Assembly (NCBI RefSeq): GCF_000145235.1
Contig: NC_014391.1
Coordinates: 1,674,001 to 1,738,000 of the forward strand
Length of the DNA stretch: 64,000 nt
Direction: 5' to 3'
Source: Micromonospora aurantiaca ATCC 27029
GTDB lineage: Bacteria; Actinomycetota; Actinomycetes; Mycobacteriales; Micromonosporaceae
Shown here: positions 9,047-17,975 of the stretch, in pieces
How positions within the stretch are numbered: the stretch's first letter is position 1
How the letters are laid out: each line of letters begins with the position of its first letter
Notes under the pieces: generated by a model
The model's input: only the letters and a program-made list of their open reading frames with translations
What the model was told of the DNA's origin: nothing
Databases searched by the model: none
Translations under genes and position numbers: made by a program

Positions 9047-10209
9047 GCGCGCGGAGCGCCCGCCGGGTGCGGCCGACGCTGCGGCTGCGGCTGACCCTGC
9101 TCAACGGCGTGCTGCTGGTCGGCGCGGGGGCGATCCTGGTGCTGCTGGCCTGGCTGCTGGTCCGCGACGCGCTGCGCCCCACCGACGAGCTGCTACCGGG
9201 CACCACTGTGGTGCTCACCGACGGGCGCACGCTCGACGCCGGGCAGTGGCAGCGGCAACTGGTGGACGCCGCGTCACAGGAACTGCTGGTCAAGGGTCTG
9301 CTCGCGCTGGTGGCGATCAGCGTGGTCGGTGTGGCCGGGGCGTACCTGGTGGCCGGCCGGGCGCTGCGCCCGCTGCACCAGGTCACCGCCACCGCCCGCC
9401 GCCTCGGTGAGGCCACGCTCGACGAGCGGATCGGCTGGTCCGGCGCCGACGACGAGGTGGCCGAGCTGGCCGAGACGTTCGACGCCATGCTCGACCGGAT
9501 CAGCGGTGCCTTCGAGGCGCAGAAACGGTTCGTCGCGAACGCCTCGCACGAGCTGCGGACGCCGCTGGCGGTGATGCGTACCGAAATCGACGTGACGCTC
9601 AGCGACGACGACGCCGACCTCGCCGAGTACCGCCGCATGGCCGGCGTGGTGCGCGACGCCTCCGAACGCGCCAACGGCCTGGTCGACGCGCTGCTGGTGC
9701 TGGCGCGCAGCGAGGCGCAGACCGGCCGGCGGCTGGGCCGGCGCGCCGAGTCGGACCTCGCCATCGGCACCGCCAACGCACTGTCAGCGGTCTCCCGGGA
9801 GGTGGAGCGCATCGGCCTGAAGGTGCACACCTCGCTGCGCCCGGCGCCGGTGGTCGGCGACCCCGGCCTGCTCGACCGGCTCGCCGGCAACCTGGTGGAG
9901 AACGCGGTCCGCTACAACCACCTGCACGGCCGGATCTGGATACGCACCGGCACCGACGGGGAACGGTCCTGGCTGGTCGTGGGGAACACCGGCTTCGAGG
10001 TCGCCCCGGCCGACGTACCCGGGCTGTTCGAGCCGTTCCGGCGCGGCGGCCAGGAACGCACCGGCGCGCGCGGCTCCGGTCTCGGCCTGTCGATCGTGCG
10101 GGCCGTCAGCGACGCGCACGGCGGCACGGTGAAGGCGGTCGCCCAGCCCGGCGGCGGCCTCGAGGTGACAGTCACGCTTCCGTCGGCCGACCCGGCGGCG
10201 GCCACCTGA
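9043..10209 (+). CDS. Two-component sensor histidine kinase
   Basis: 388 aa, beginning in the GTGA overlap with the regulator gene. Two membrane helices (about residues 21-43 and 82-105) flank a short extracytoplasmic loop of only about 40 residues (RPTDELLPGTTVVLTDGRTL). A HAMP linker follows, then the dimerisation/phosphoacceptor helix with His in NASHELRTPLAV (about residue 169). The ATPase domain has the N box NLVENAVRYN (about 286) and G box GSGLGLSIV (about 346). The small sensor loop suggests detection of a membrane or envelope state rather than a bulky ligand. It is the cognate kinase of the upstream regulator. Confidence 0.93.
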   Translation: MSARSARRVRPTLRLRLTLLNGVLLVGAGAILVLLAWLLVRDALRPTDELLPGTTVVLTDGRTLDAGQWQRQLVDAASQELLVKGLLALVAISVVGVAGAYLVAGRALRPLHQVTATARRLGEATLDERIGWSGADDEVAELAETFDAMLDRISGAFEAQKRFVANASHELRTPLAVMRTEIDVTLSDDDADLAEYRRMAGVVRDASERANGLVDALLVLARSEAQTGRRLGRRAESDLAIGTANALSAVSREVERIGLKVHTSLRPAPVVGDPGLLDRLAGNLVENAVRYNHLHGRIWIRTGTDGERSWLVVGNTGFEVAPADVPGLFEPFRRGGQERTGARGSGLGLSIVRAVSDAHGGTVKAVAQPGGGLEVTVTLPSADPAAAT

Positions 10210-10414
10210 CCGCCGACCCGGCCCGTCCAGCCGGTGAGGCGGCCTCACCTTTTCGTGCGGCCGGCCTCGGCTGTCCCGGCCGGACCCGACGGTGGTCGGC
10301 CCCCGGCGGCACGGTGGTCGGGCAGAATGCGCCGCTCCCGCTGGACGCGGAGCCGGGGATCAACGGAGAGTAAGCGCAGCGACGCCTCACCCTGCTCACC
10401 CACCGGAGCTGCCC

Positions 10415-12964
10415 GTGACCCACCCCTCGGCCCCGCGCCGCCGCCGTCTTCTCGCGGTCCTCACCGCCGGCGCCCTCACCGTCGCCGGCCTCTCGCCGGC
10501 CACGCCCGCGGCAGCCGTCGCCGCGCCCGGCCACGACAAAGTGGTCCACACCGTCCCCTCCACCGCCTCGCCCGACGTCCAGGACGGCTCGGTCGACGCG
10601 ATCCACGACGCCGGTACGAAGATCATCGCGGGCGGCTCCTTCACCCGGGTGCAGAACCGCAACTCCGACGTCGACATCCCCCGCGACTACCTGCTCGCCT
10701 TCGACAAGGCCACCGGGCAGGTGGACACCGCGTTCGCGCCCACGCTCGACAACGAGGTGACGGCGGTCGTCGCCGGTCCCACAGCGGGCACGGTCTTCGT
10801 CGCCGGCAAGTTCAACACCGTCAACGGCGTGACCCGGCGCAAGGTGGCCCTGCTCGACGTCGCCACCGGTGCAGTCGTCACCAGCTTCACGCCGCCGGCG
10901 TTCAACGGTCTGATCAAGGACATCGCGCTCGTCGGCGACCGGCTGCTGGTCGGCGGCATCTTCACCACGGCCGGCAACCCCAACCCGCGCGGCGGGCTCG
11001 CGTCGCTCAACGCCACCACCGGCGCGGTCGACAGCTACCTCACCACGGCGCTGACCGAGAACCACAACTGGGACGGCGTCAGCGGCGCCAAGGCCGGCGT
11101 GGGCGCGGAGAAGCTCGCCGTCTCCCCGGACGGCACGCAGCTCGTCGTCATCGGCAACTTCAAGAAGGCCGACGGGGTCCTGCATGACCAGATCGTCAAG
11201 ATCGACCTGGGCGCCACCGCCGCCACGGTCGCGGACTGGAACACGGCCCGCTACACGCCGCGCTGCAAGTGGCAGTCGTTCGACTCGTACGTCCGCGACG
11301 TCGCGTTCTCCCCGGACAACAGCTACTTCGTGGTGGTCACCACCGGCGCCCCGTACGGCGGGACGCTCTGCGACACCGCGGCCCGCTGGGAGGCCGGCGC
11401 GACCGGCAGCAGCCTCCAGCCGACCTGGGTCGACTACAGCGGCGGCGACACGTTCCTGTCCGTCGGCATCAGCGAGCAGGCGGTCTACGTCGGCGGCCAC
11501 CTCCGCTGGCTCAACAACAGCACGGGAACCGACAACGCCCGGGCCGGCGCGGTCGGCCGGGCCAGCATCGCCGCGCTCGACCCCGCCAACGGCCTGCCGC
11601 TGTCCTGGAACCCGGGCCGGCACCCGCGCGGCATCGGCGCCTCCGAGATGCTCGTGACCCCGAGCGGCCTCTGGGTCGGCGGCGACACACTCTGGATCGG
11701 CAACTTCCAGTACCGCCGGGAGCGGATCGCGTTCTTCCCGCTCGCCGGTGGCAAGGCACCGCACCCGACCACCACGGCGACGCTGCCCGGCAACGTGTAC
11801 CAGGCCGGCCTGCCGAAGCCGACCAACGTGCTGTACCGGGTGAACGCCGGCGGCCCGGTGGTCGCCGCCGCCGACGGCGGACCGGACTGGGCGGCCGACA
11901 CCGGCTCCAGCCCCAGCCCGTACCACAACACCGGCAGCTCGACCTCCAGCTTCAACACGGTCGGCAGCCTGGACGCGACGGTGCCGGCCGGCACCCCGGC
12001 CGCGCTCTACAGCGACGAGCGGTACGACCCGGCCGGCGGCGCGGAGATGCTCTGGCAGTTCCCGGTGCCCGCCGGCACCGAGGTGCACGTGCGGCTCTAC
12101 CTGGCCAACCGGTACGACGGCACCTCCGCGCCCAACACGCGCGTCTTCGACGTGGCGCTGGACGGCGCGGTCGTCCTCGACGACCTGGACCTGTCCGCCA
12201 GCGTCGGGCACAACGTGGGCACCATGCGGGAGTTCACGGTGACCAGCGACGGCACCGTCGACATCGAGTTCCGCCACGTCAAGGAGAACCCGCTCGTCGA
12301 CGCCGTCGAGATCGTCAAGACCGGGCCTCCGCCGGCCGGCACCGGTGAGGAGGTGCAGGTCCGCTCGTACGACGGGCTGACCGGCGTCGGCGCGCCCGCT
12401 CCGGTGGCGAACCCGGACGAGACCGCGTGGTCCGCCACGCGCAACGCGTTCTGGGTCGGCGGGACGCTGTTCTACGGCACCGGCGGCGCGCTGTGGCGGC
12501 GTACGTTCGACGGCACCACGTTCGGCACGCCCGAGCTGGTGGACCCGTACCACGACCCGTACTGGGACACCGTGGTGACCAACTCGGGTCCGGAGGGGCA
12601 GACGTACGTCGGCGCGACCACCGGCTTCTACGCCGAGATCCCGAACGTGACCGGCATGTTCTACACCGGCGGTCGGCTCTACTACACGCTGACCGGGCAG
12701 AACGGCCTGTTCTGGCGCTGGTTCACGCCGGACAGCGGCGTGGTCGGCGCCGACCGGTTCTCCGTGGCCGGGGCGAGCGGGTTCTCCGACGCGGGCGCCG
12801 TCTTCGTGGCCGGCTCCACGCTCTACAAGGTGAACCGGAGCACCGGTGACCTGTCCGCCGTCGACTGGGTGAACGGCGCTCCGTCGGGGACGTTCACGGT
12901 GCGCAGCGGCCCGGCGGTCGACGGCGTCGACTGGCGCGCGAAGGCGGTCTTCGTCGGCCCGTAA
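10415..12964 (+). CDS. Secreted beta-propeller protein with malectin domain
   Basis: 849 aa. A Sec-type signal peptide (basic RRRRLL, hydrophobic AVLTAGALTVAGL, Ala-rich end near residue 37) leads an exported protein. Residues of about 50-450 carry Delta-60-like propeller repeats of the form DKATGQVDTAFAPTLDNEV and LDVATGAVVTSFTP. Residues of about 475-640 form a malectin-type carbohydrate-binding domain: AALYSDERYDPAGG, VHVRLYLANRYDGT, FDVALDGAVVLDDLDL, VDIEFRHVKENPLVDAVEI. The last 200 residues look like further propeller. Malectin domains bind glucose-type disaccharides in eukaryotes; here the role is probably cell-surface or exopolysaccharide binding. GTG 10415 has CCGGAG about 6 bases upstream. 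A strong hairpin follows the gene. Confidence 0.85.
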   Translation: MTHPSAPRRRRLLAVLTAGALTVAGLSPATPAAAVAAPGHDKVVHTVPSTASPDVQDGSVDAIHDAGTKIIAGGSFTRVQNRNSDVDIPRDYLLAFDKATGQVDTAFAPTLDNEVTAVVAGPTAGTVFVAGKFNTVNGVTRRKVALLDVATGAVVTSFTPPAFNGLIKDIALVGDRLLVGGIFTTAGNPNPRGGLASLNATTGAVDSYLTTALTENHNWDGVSGAKAGVGAEKLAVSPDGTQLVVIGNFKKADGVLHDQIVKIDLGATAATVADWNTARYTPRCKWQSFDSYVRDVAFSPDNSYFVVVTTGAPYGGTLCDTAARWEAGATGSSLQPTWVDYSGGDTFLSVGISEQAVYVGGHLRWLNNSTGTDNARAGAVGRASIAALDPANGLPLSWNPGRHPRGIGASEMLVTPSGLWVGGDTLWIGNFQYRRERIAFFPLAGGKAPHPTTTATLPGNVYQAGLPKPTNVLYRVNAGGPVVAAADGGPDWAADTGSSPSPYHNTGSSTSSFNTVGSLDATVPAGTPAALYSDERYDPAGGAEMLWQFPVPAGTEVHVRLYLANRYDGTSAPNTRVFDVALDGAVVLDDLDLSASVGHNVGTMREFTVTSDGTVDIEFRHVKENPLVDAVEIVKTGPPPAGTGEEVQVRSYDGLTGVGAPAPVANPDETAWSATRNAFWVGGTLFYGTGGALWRRTFDGTTFGTPELVDPYHDPYWDTVVTNSGPEGQTYVGATTGFYAEIPNVTGMFYTGGRLYYTLTGQNGLFWRWFTPDSGVVGADRFSVAGASGFSDAGAVFVAGSTLYKVNRSTGDLSAVDWVNGAPSGTFTVRSGPAVDGVDWRAKAVFVGP

Positions 12965-13044
12965 GGAAGGGCCCCTTCTTAACGCCTGCGGTAGAGGAAG
13001 GGCCCCTTGTTAACACCTCGCTGTTAACAAGGGGCCCTTCCTTG
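12963..13044. repeat. R-family repeat, copy 1, with terminator-like hairpin
   Basis: The GGAAGGGCCCCTT motif occurs twice in direct orientation (12965-12977 and 12996-13008), each followed by TTAAC, joined by GCCTGCGGTAGA. A third, inverted unit follows. The second and third units form a perfect 21-bp stem (12995-13015 with 13022-13042) around a 6-base loop. It starts right after the TAA of the malectin-domain gene and could terminate its transcription. Related copies lie at 22692-22744 (inverted) and 26015-26069. Confidence 0.8.
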
Positions 13045-13209
13045 CACGAGCGGGGTTGTGTGCGCGGCGCGGGCGGTGGAATGATCAACCGGTCAGCCCG
13101 AGAGGTGGAAGGGGGTGTGGTCGATGTCCTTCGTGAACCGTCCCGCGCCCCGCGTTCCCCGCTGACGTTCCCACTCCGCCGGGGCGCGCTCCCCACAGGA
13201 GGAAGCACA

Positions 13210-13596
13210 GTGAGTGCACAGATCCACTGCGTGACAGTCGAAACCGACGACCCGTACGCCCTGGCCGGCTGGTGGGCACGCGTGCTCGACCGCCGGCTCG
13301 CCGACGACGACCACCCGGGCGACCCGGAGGCGGTCCTCGCCGCACCCGACGGGCACGGCCCCGACCTGCTGTTCGTTCGGGTGGACGAGCGGCACGGCAA
13401 GGGCGCGTTCCACCTCGACCTGCACCCGGCCGAGGGCACCCGGGACGAGGAGGTGGCGCGGCTGCGCGAGCTCGGCGCCGCGCTGGTGGCCGACCGGCGC
13501 CGCCCGGACGGAACCGGCTGGGTGGTGCTCGCCGACCCCGAGGGCAACGAGTTCTGCGTCTGCCGGAGCCCTGCCGAGCGGGCCGCGTCCGCCTGA
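13210..13596 (+). CDS. Glyoxalase/VOC-fold protein
   Basis: 128 aa, one vicinal-oxygen-chelate module pair. Recognisable pieces are VTVETDDPYALAGWWARVL at the start, LLFVRVDERHGKGAFHLDLH in the middle (the HxDLH strand typical of actinobacterial glyoxalase-like proteins) and VLADPEGNEFCVCR at the end. The substrate cannot be deduced; members include resistance proteins and enzymes of unknown function. The GTG at 13210 is supported by AGGAGG (13197-13202) seven bases upstream. A strong hairpin follows the stop. Confidence 0.85.
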   Translation: MSAQIHCVTVETDDPYALAGWWARVLDRRLADDDHPGDPEAVLAAPDGHGPDLLFVRVDERHGKGAFHLDLHPAEGTRDEEVARLRELGAALVADRRRPDGTGWVVLADPEGNEFCVCRSPAERAASA

Positions 13597-13607
13597 TCCG
13601 GAAACGA

Positions 13608-13642
13608 CACCGGGCCCCCGCCGTCACGGCGGGGGCCCGGTG
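13608..13642. terminator. Bidirectional intrinsic terminator
   Basis: A perfect 16-bp GC-rich stem (CACCGGGCCCCCGCCG and its complement) has a 3-base TCA loop. It lies between the stops of two convergent genes (13596 and 13654). There is no long U tract, which is usual for actinomycete terminators. Confidence 0.85.
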
Positions 13643-13653
13643 CGTGACGGGTG

Positions 13654-14427
13654 TCAGTCCTGCTTCTCGATCTCGCCGCGCATCGTCACGAACTCCGACT
13701 GGAGCTCGGCCGCGGACTTGAAGTAGACGACCACCATGCCGAGGCTGCCCCGGTCGGCCCAGATGCAGACGGCCACCGGCACGTCCGAAGCCTTGCCGTC
13801 GGAGCACTTGGCGTCGCCGCCCAGCGGGCCCGCGTCGACAGTCTTGAAGTCCTTGGTGGCCAGGTCCGGGGTGACCGCCGCGGTGGCGTCGGCCAGTTCC
13901 TTCTTCGGGTCCGCCATCACGCCGGACACCGCGACGATCATGACCAGGTCCTTCTTGGCCGGGTCGCCGTAGAAGGCGCCGACGGTGCTGGTCGCGTCCG
14001 GCACGTCCTTGCTGAGCTCGGACTTCATCTGCGCCGCGGCGGTCTGCAGCTGCGGGTCGGTGACCTTGGCCCGGCCGCCGAGCGTCTGCGGCTCGACCAC
14101 CCGCGTCTTGGTGGCGGTGACCACCTCGTTGACGGTGTCCTTCGTGGCGAAGTAGGCGGCGACACCGCCGCCGACGCAGAGCACCAGGACCACCGCGAGG
14201 ACGATCAGCAGGACCTTGCCCACGCCGGACTTCTTCGGCGGGACCGGCGCACCGAGCTGGCTGCCGTACTGCGGCTGCTGCGGCGGGTAGTCGCCGCCGT
14301 ACTGCTGCTGGGGAGCCTGCGGGTAGTCACCGCCGTACTGCGGCTGCTGCGGCGGCTGGTAGCCACCGGGCTGTTGCTGGGGGGAGGGGTAGTTGCCGGA
14401 GTAGGGACTGGACGGCGGCTGGGACAT
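13654..14427 (-). CDS. Pro/Gln/Tyr-rich single-pass membrane protein
   Basis: 257 aa. Residues 1-63 are low-complexity with repeated PQYGGDYP and PQQPQYG units. One transmembrane helix (about 70-93, GKVLLIVLAVVLVLCVGGGVAAYFA) follows a KKSG basic patch, and an extracytoplasmic domain of about 160 residues ends in EIEKQD. That domain has two cysteines (AKCSDGK; AVCIWAD), probably a disulfide. It resembles the many actinobacterial envelope proteins with a disordered Pro-rich cytoplasmic tail and a small exported domain; function is unknown. The ATG at 14427 has AGGAG 7 bases upstream. Two further Pro-rich one-helix proteins lie at 19528-21990. Confidence 0.8.
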   Translation of the reverse strand: MSQPPSSPYSGNYPSPQQQPGGYQPPQQPQYGGDYPQAPQQQYGGDYPPQQPQYGSQLGAPVPPKKSGVGKVLLIVLAVVLVLCVGGGVAAYFATKDTVNEVVTATKTRVVEPQTLGGRAKVTDPQLQTAAAQMKSELSKDVPDATSTVGAFYGDPAKKDLVMIVAVSGVMADPKKELADATAAVTPDLATKDFKTVDAGPLGGDAKCSDGKASDVPVAVCIWADRGSLGMVVVYFKSAAELQSEFVTMRGEIEKQD

Positions 14428-14615
14428 GTAGGCAGCTCCTGTGAGAAAACTGGACGCGTGATGGTAGCCAGCACCACCGACAGCCCGCTGTCCGCACAAG
14501 GGCGGCGACACCAAACCGCGACCTACCCGTGACCTGGGCCGCAGACGCCGATCGCGGTGGCCGGACCGTCCGGAACGGACAGCCCGACCACCGCGATCGA
14601 TGCGTTGCGGTCGCC

Positions 14616-16679
14616 TCAGCGCAGGCTTGCCACGCCGTGCGGCAGGAACCGCTTGCCGGTCACCCGCTCGGAGGTGCCGGTCCGGTCCAGGTACGGCGTG
14701 ACGCCGCCCAGGTGGAACGGCCAGCCGGCGCCGAGGATCATGCACAGGTCGATGTCCTGCGCCTCGGCGACGACGCCCTCGTCGAGCATGAGCCGGATCT
14801 CCTGCGCCAGCGCGTCCAGCGCGTTCTGCCGGACCTGCTCGGCGGTGAGCGGCTCGTCGCCGACCACGAGCAGCTTCGCCACCTCGTCGTTGATCTGGTC
14901 GTCGACCACGATCGGCTGGCCCGAGTCGGCGATCCGCTTGAGGTTCTCGCTGACGCCGAACCGGTCCGGGAACGCCTCGTGCAGGGTGCCGCCGACGTGG
15001 TACGCCACGGCCGGCCCGACGAGCTGGAGCAGCGCCAGCGGACGCATCGGCAGACCCAGCGGGTCCAGCGCGCTGTTCGCCACGTCCAGCGGGGTGCCCT
15101 GGTCGACGGCGGCGAACACGGTGCCGAGGAAGCGGGTCAGCAGCCGGTTCACCACGAACGCCGGAGCGTCCTTCACCAGCACCGACGACTTCCTGAGCTG
15201 CTTGCCGACCGCGAACGCGGTGGCCAGCGTGGCGTCGTCGGTCCGCTCGCCGCGGACGATCTCCAGCAGCGGCAGCACCGCGACCGGGTTGAAGAAGTGG
15301 AAGCCGACCACCCGCTCCGGGTGCTCCAGCTCGGCGGCCATCTCGGTGATGGACAGCGAGCTGGTGTTGGTGGCGAGCACCGCCTCCGGCTTGACGATCT
15401 TCTCCAGCTCGGCCCAGACCTGCTTCTTGACGCCCAGGTCCTCGAACACGGCCTCGATGACGAAGTCGGCGTCGGCGAAGACGGACTTGTCGACCGAGCC
15501 GCTGACCAGGCCGTACAGCTTGGCCGCGGTGCCCTTGTCCATCCGGCCCTTGCTGACGGCCTTCTCGATCTGGGTGTGCACGTAGCCGACGCCCTTGTCC
15601 ACGCGGGACTGATCCAGGTCGGTCATCACGACCGGCACCTGAAGACGCCGGGCGAACAGCAGCGCGAGCTGGCTGGCCATCAGGCCGGCGCCGACGATGC
15701 CCACCTTGGTGACCGGACGGGCCAGGCCCTTGTCCGGCGCGCCGGCCGGGCGCTTGGCCCGCCGCTGCACCAGGTCGAAGGCGTACAGGCCGCTGCGCAG
15801 TTCCTCGGAGAAGACCAGGTCCGCGAGGGCCTCGTCCTCCGCCGCGGTGCCGGTGGCGAAGTCGGCGTCCTTCGCCGTCTCCAGCAGGTCCAGCGCCTTG
15901 TACGCGGACGGGACCGCGCCGTGCAGCCGCTGGTCGAGGGTCTGCCGGGCGAAGTAGAGCACGCCCGCCCACATGTCCTTGTCGACCTCGGGACGGGTCA
16001 CGGTGACCTCGCCCCGGACCACGCCGGCGGCCCACTCCAGCGACCGCTCCAGGAAGTCGGCCGGCTCCAGCAGCACGTCCGCGATGCCCATCTCGGCAGC
16101 CTGCTTCGGCTTGAGCATCTTGTTCTGCATCAGCGGGTTCTGGATGATCACCTGCGTCGCGGCCGGAATGCCGATCAGGTTCGGCAGCAGCTGCGTACCG
16201 CCCCAGCCGGGGATGAGGCCGAGCGAGACCTCGGGCAGCGCCAGGGCCGCCGCGCCCGCCGACAGCGTCCGGTAGTGGCAGTGCAGCGCCAGCTCCAGGC
16301 CGCCGCCCATCGCCGCGCCGTTGACGAACGCGAAGGTGGGGACGCCGCTGTCCTTGAGCCGGGCGAAGACCCGGTGGCCCAGCCGGCCGATCTCCAGCGC
16401 CTGCTCGCGGTTCTCCAGGGCCGGGAGGCTGGTGATGTCCGCGCCCACGCAGAAGATGTACGGCTTGCCGGTGACCGCGATGAACGCCGGCTCCGCCGAC
16501 AGCGCGGCGGTGATCGCCTCGTCCAGGCTGGTCAGGCCGGCCGGGCCGAAGGTGTTCGGCTTGGTGTGGTCGAAGCCGTTGTCCAGGGTGATGAGGGCGG
16601 CGGGCCGGTCCAGCCCGGGTACGGCCACCTGGCGCAGCAGCGCCTTGGTGACGACCTCGTTCGGTGCGGCGAGGCTCAC
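14616..16679 (-). CDS. fadB: Fatty-acid oxidation multifunctional protein (enoyl-CoA hydratase / 3-hydroxyacyl-CoA dehydrogenase)
   Basis: 687 aa. The N-terminal crotonase domain (about 1-200) has the oxyanion-hole stretches FCVGADI and NGAAMGGGLELAL and the catalytic Glu residues in GGLELAL and LPEVSLGLIPGWGG. The NAD-binding domain begins near residue 326 (VGIVGAGLMASQLAL); the hydroxyacyl-dehydrogenase histidine is in GFHFFNPVAVLPLLE (about 461), followed by SSVLVKDAPAFVVNRLL. It should hydrate enoyl-CoA and oxidise the L-3-hydroxyacyl-CoA with NAD. The thiolase gene immediately upstream overlaps it by 4 bases (GTGA), completing the last two steps of beta-oxidation in one transcript. The GTG at 16679 has GGGAGGGTGGAG upstream. 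Length fits the actinobacterial FadB form. Confidence 0.93.
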   Translation of the reverse strand: MSLAAPNEVVTKALLRQVAVPGLDRPAALITLDNGFDHTKPNTFGPAGLTSLDEAITAALSAEPAFIAVTGKPYIFCVGADITSLPALENREQALEIGRLGHRVFARLKDSGVPTFAFVNGAAMGGGLELALHCHYRTLSAGAAALALPEVSLGLIPGWGGTQLLPNLIGIPAATQVIIQNPLMQNKMLKPKQAAEMGIADVLLEPADFLERSLEWAAGVVRGEVTVTRPEVDKDMWAGVLYFARQTLDQRLHGAVPSAYKALDLLETAKDADFATGTAAEDEALADLVFSEELRSGLYAFDLVQRRAKRPAGAPDKGLARPVTKVGIVGAGLMASQLALLFARRLQVPVVMTDLDQSRVDKGVGYVHTQIEKAVSKGRMDKGTAAKLYGLVSGSVDKSVFADADFVIEAVFEDLGVKKQVWAELEKIVKPEAVLATNTSSLSITEMAAELEHPERVVGFHFFNPVAVLPLLEIVRGERTDDATLATAFAVGKQLRKSSVLVKDAPAFVVNRLLTRFLGTVFAAVDQGTPLDVANSALDPLGLPMRPLALLQLVGPAVAYHVGGTLHEAFPDRFGVSENLKRIADSGQPIVVDDQINDEVAKLLVVGDEPLTAEQVRQNALDALAQEIRLMLDEGVVAEAQDIDLCMILGAGWPFHLGGVTPYLDRTGTSERVTGKRFLPHGVASLR

Positions 16680-17872
16680 TTGTCTCCACCCTCCCAGTGC
16701 GGGTTCTCCCAGATCACGGTGCCGCCCATGCCGATGCCGATGCACATGGCGGTGAGGCCGTAGCGGACCTCGGGGTGCTCGGCGAACTGGCGGGCGAGCT
16801 GGGTCATCAGCCGGACGCCGGAGGACGCGAGCGGGTGACCGATGGCGATCGCGCCGCCCCACGGGTTGACCCGCGGGTCGTCGTCGGCGATGCCGAAGTG
16901 GTCGAGGAAGGCGAGCACCTGCACCGCGAACGCCTCGTTCAGCTCGAACAGGCCGATGTCGTCGATGCTCAGGCCGGCGATGCGCAGCGCCTTCTCGGTC
17001 GACGGGATCGGGCCGACGCCCATCACCTCGGGCTCGACGCCGACGAAGCCGAACGACACCAGGCGCATGCCGACCGGCAGGCCCAGCTCGCGGGCGGTGT
17101 CCTCGGCCACCAGCAGCGCGGCGGTGGCGCCGTCGTTCAGGCCGGCCGCGTTACCGGCGGTGACCTTGCCGTGCGGCCGGAACGGGGTCTTCAGGCCGGC
17201 CAGCTTCTCCATCGAGGTGTCGCGGGGCGCCTCGTCCACTGTGGCCAGGCCCCAGCCCGCCTCCGGGTCGCGGACCGCCACCGGCACCAGGTCGCCCTGG
17301 AGCTTGCCGTTGGCGTACGCCTTCGCGGTCTTCTGCTGCGAGGCCAGCGCGAACGCGTCGGTGCGCTCCTTGGTGATGTGCGGGACGCGGTCGTGCAGGT
17401 TCTCCGCGGTGGAGCCCATCACCAGGGCGGACGGGTCGACGAGCTTCTCCGCGACGATGCGCGGGTTGGGGTCGACGCCCTCGCCCATCGGGTGGCGGCC
17501 CATGTGCTCGACGCCGCCGGCGATGGCCACGTCGTACGCGCCCACGGCGATGCCGCTGGCCACGGTGGTGACGGCGGTCATCGCGCCGGCGCACATCCGG
17601 TCGATGGCGAAGCCGGGCACGGTCTTGGGCAGGCCGGCCAGCAGGGCGGCGGTGCGGCCGATGGTCAGGCCCTGGTCACCGATCTGGGTGGTGGCGGCGA
17701 TGGCCACCTCCTCCACCTTCTCCGGCGGAAGTTGCGGGTTGCGGCGCATCAGCTCGCGGATGCAGCGGATCACCAGATCGTCGGCGCGGGTGTTGGCGTA
17801 CATCCCACCCGCCTTGCCGAACGGGGTACGGACGCCGTCGACGAAGACGACATCCCGGACTTCACGGGGCAC
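16676..17872 (-). CDS. fadA: Acetyl-CoA acyltransferase (3-ketoacyl-CoA thiolase)
   Basis: 398 aa, usual thiolase length. The acyl-enzyme cysteine is in DRMCAGAMTAV (about residue 92), the NEAFA motif in LFELNEAFAVQVL, the histidine in AIAIGHPLASSGVR (about 348) and the second cysteine in AMCIGIGMGG (about 378). It cleaves 3-ketoacyl-CoA with CoA to acetyl-CoA and a shortened acyl-CoA. It is the promoter-proximal gene of a fadA-fadB operon, with its stop overlapping the fadB start. The ATG at 17872 follows the sequence GGGAGGCTCCAAGTGCC on the minus strand, a good ribosome-binding site. Confidence 0.94.
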   Translation of the reverse strand: MPREVRDVVFVDGVRTPFGKAGGMYANTRADDLVIRCIRELMRRNPQLPPEKVEEVAIAATTQIGDQGLTIGRTAALLAGLPKTVPGFAIDRMCAGAMTAVTTVASGIAVGAYDVAIAGGVEHMGRHPMGEGVDPNPRIVAEKLVDPSALVMGSTAENLHDRVPHITKERTDAFALASQQKTAKAYANGKLQGDLVPVAVRDPEAGWGLATVDEAPRDTSMEKLAGLKTPFRPHGKVTAGNAAGLNDGATAALLVAEDTARELGLPVGMRLVSFGFVGVEPEVMGVGPIPSTEKALRIAGLSIDDIGLFELNEAFAVQVLAFLDHFGIADDDPRVNPWGGAIAIGHPLASSGVRLMTQLARQFAEHPEVRYGLTAMCIGIGMGGTVIWENPHWEGGDK

Positions 17873-17975
17873 TTGGAGCCTCCCTCGGCACGGGCATTTC
17901 CCCGGATGCTACTCGCCAGTAACCAGACGTGGCACCACCCCCCGCGTGGCCCACCTCACACCCCGGCCGCGGCCG

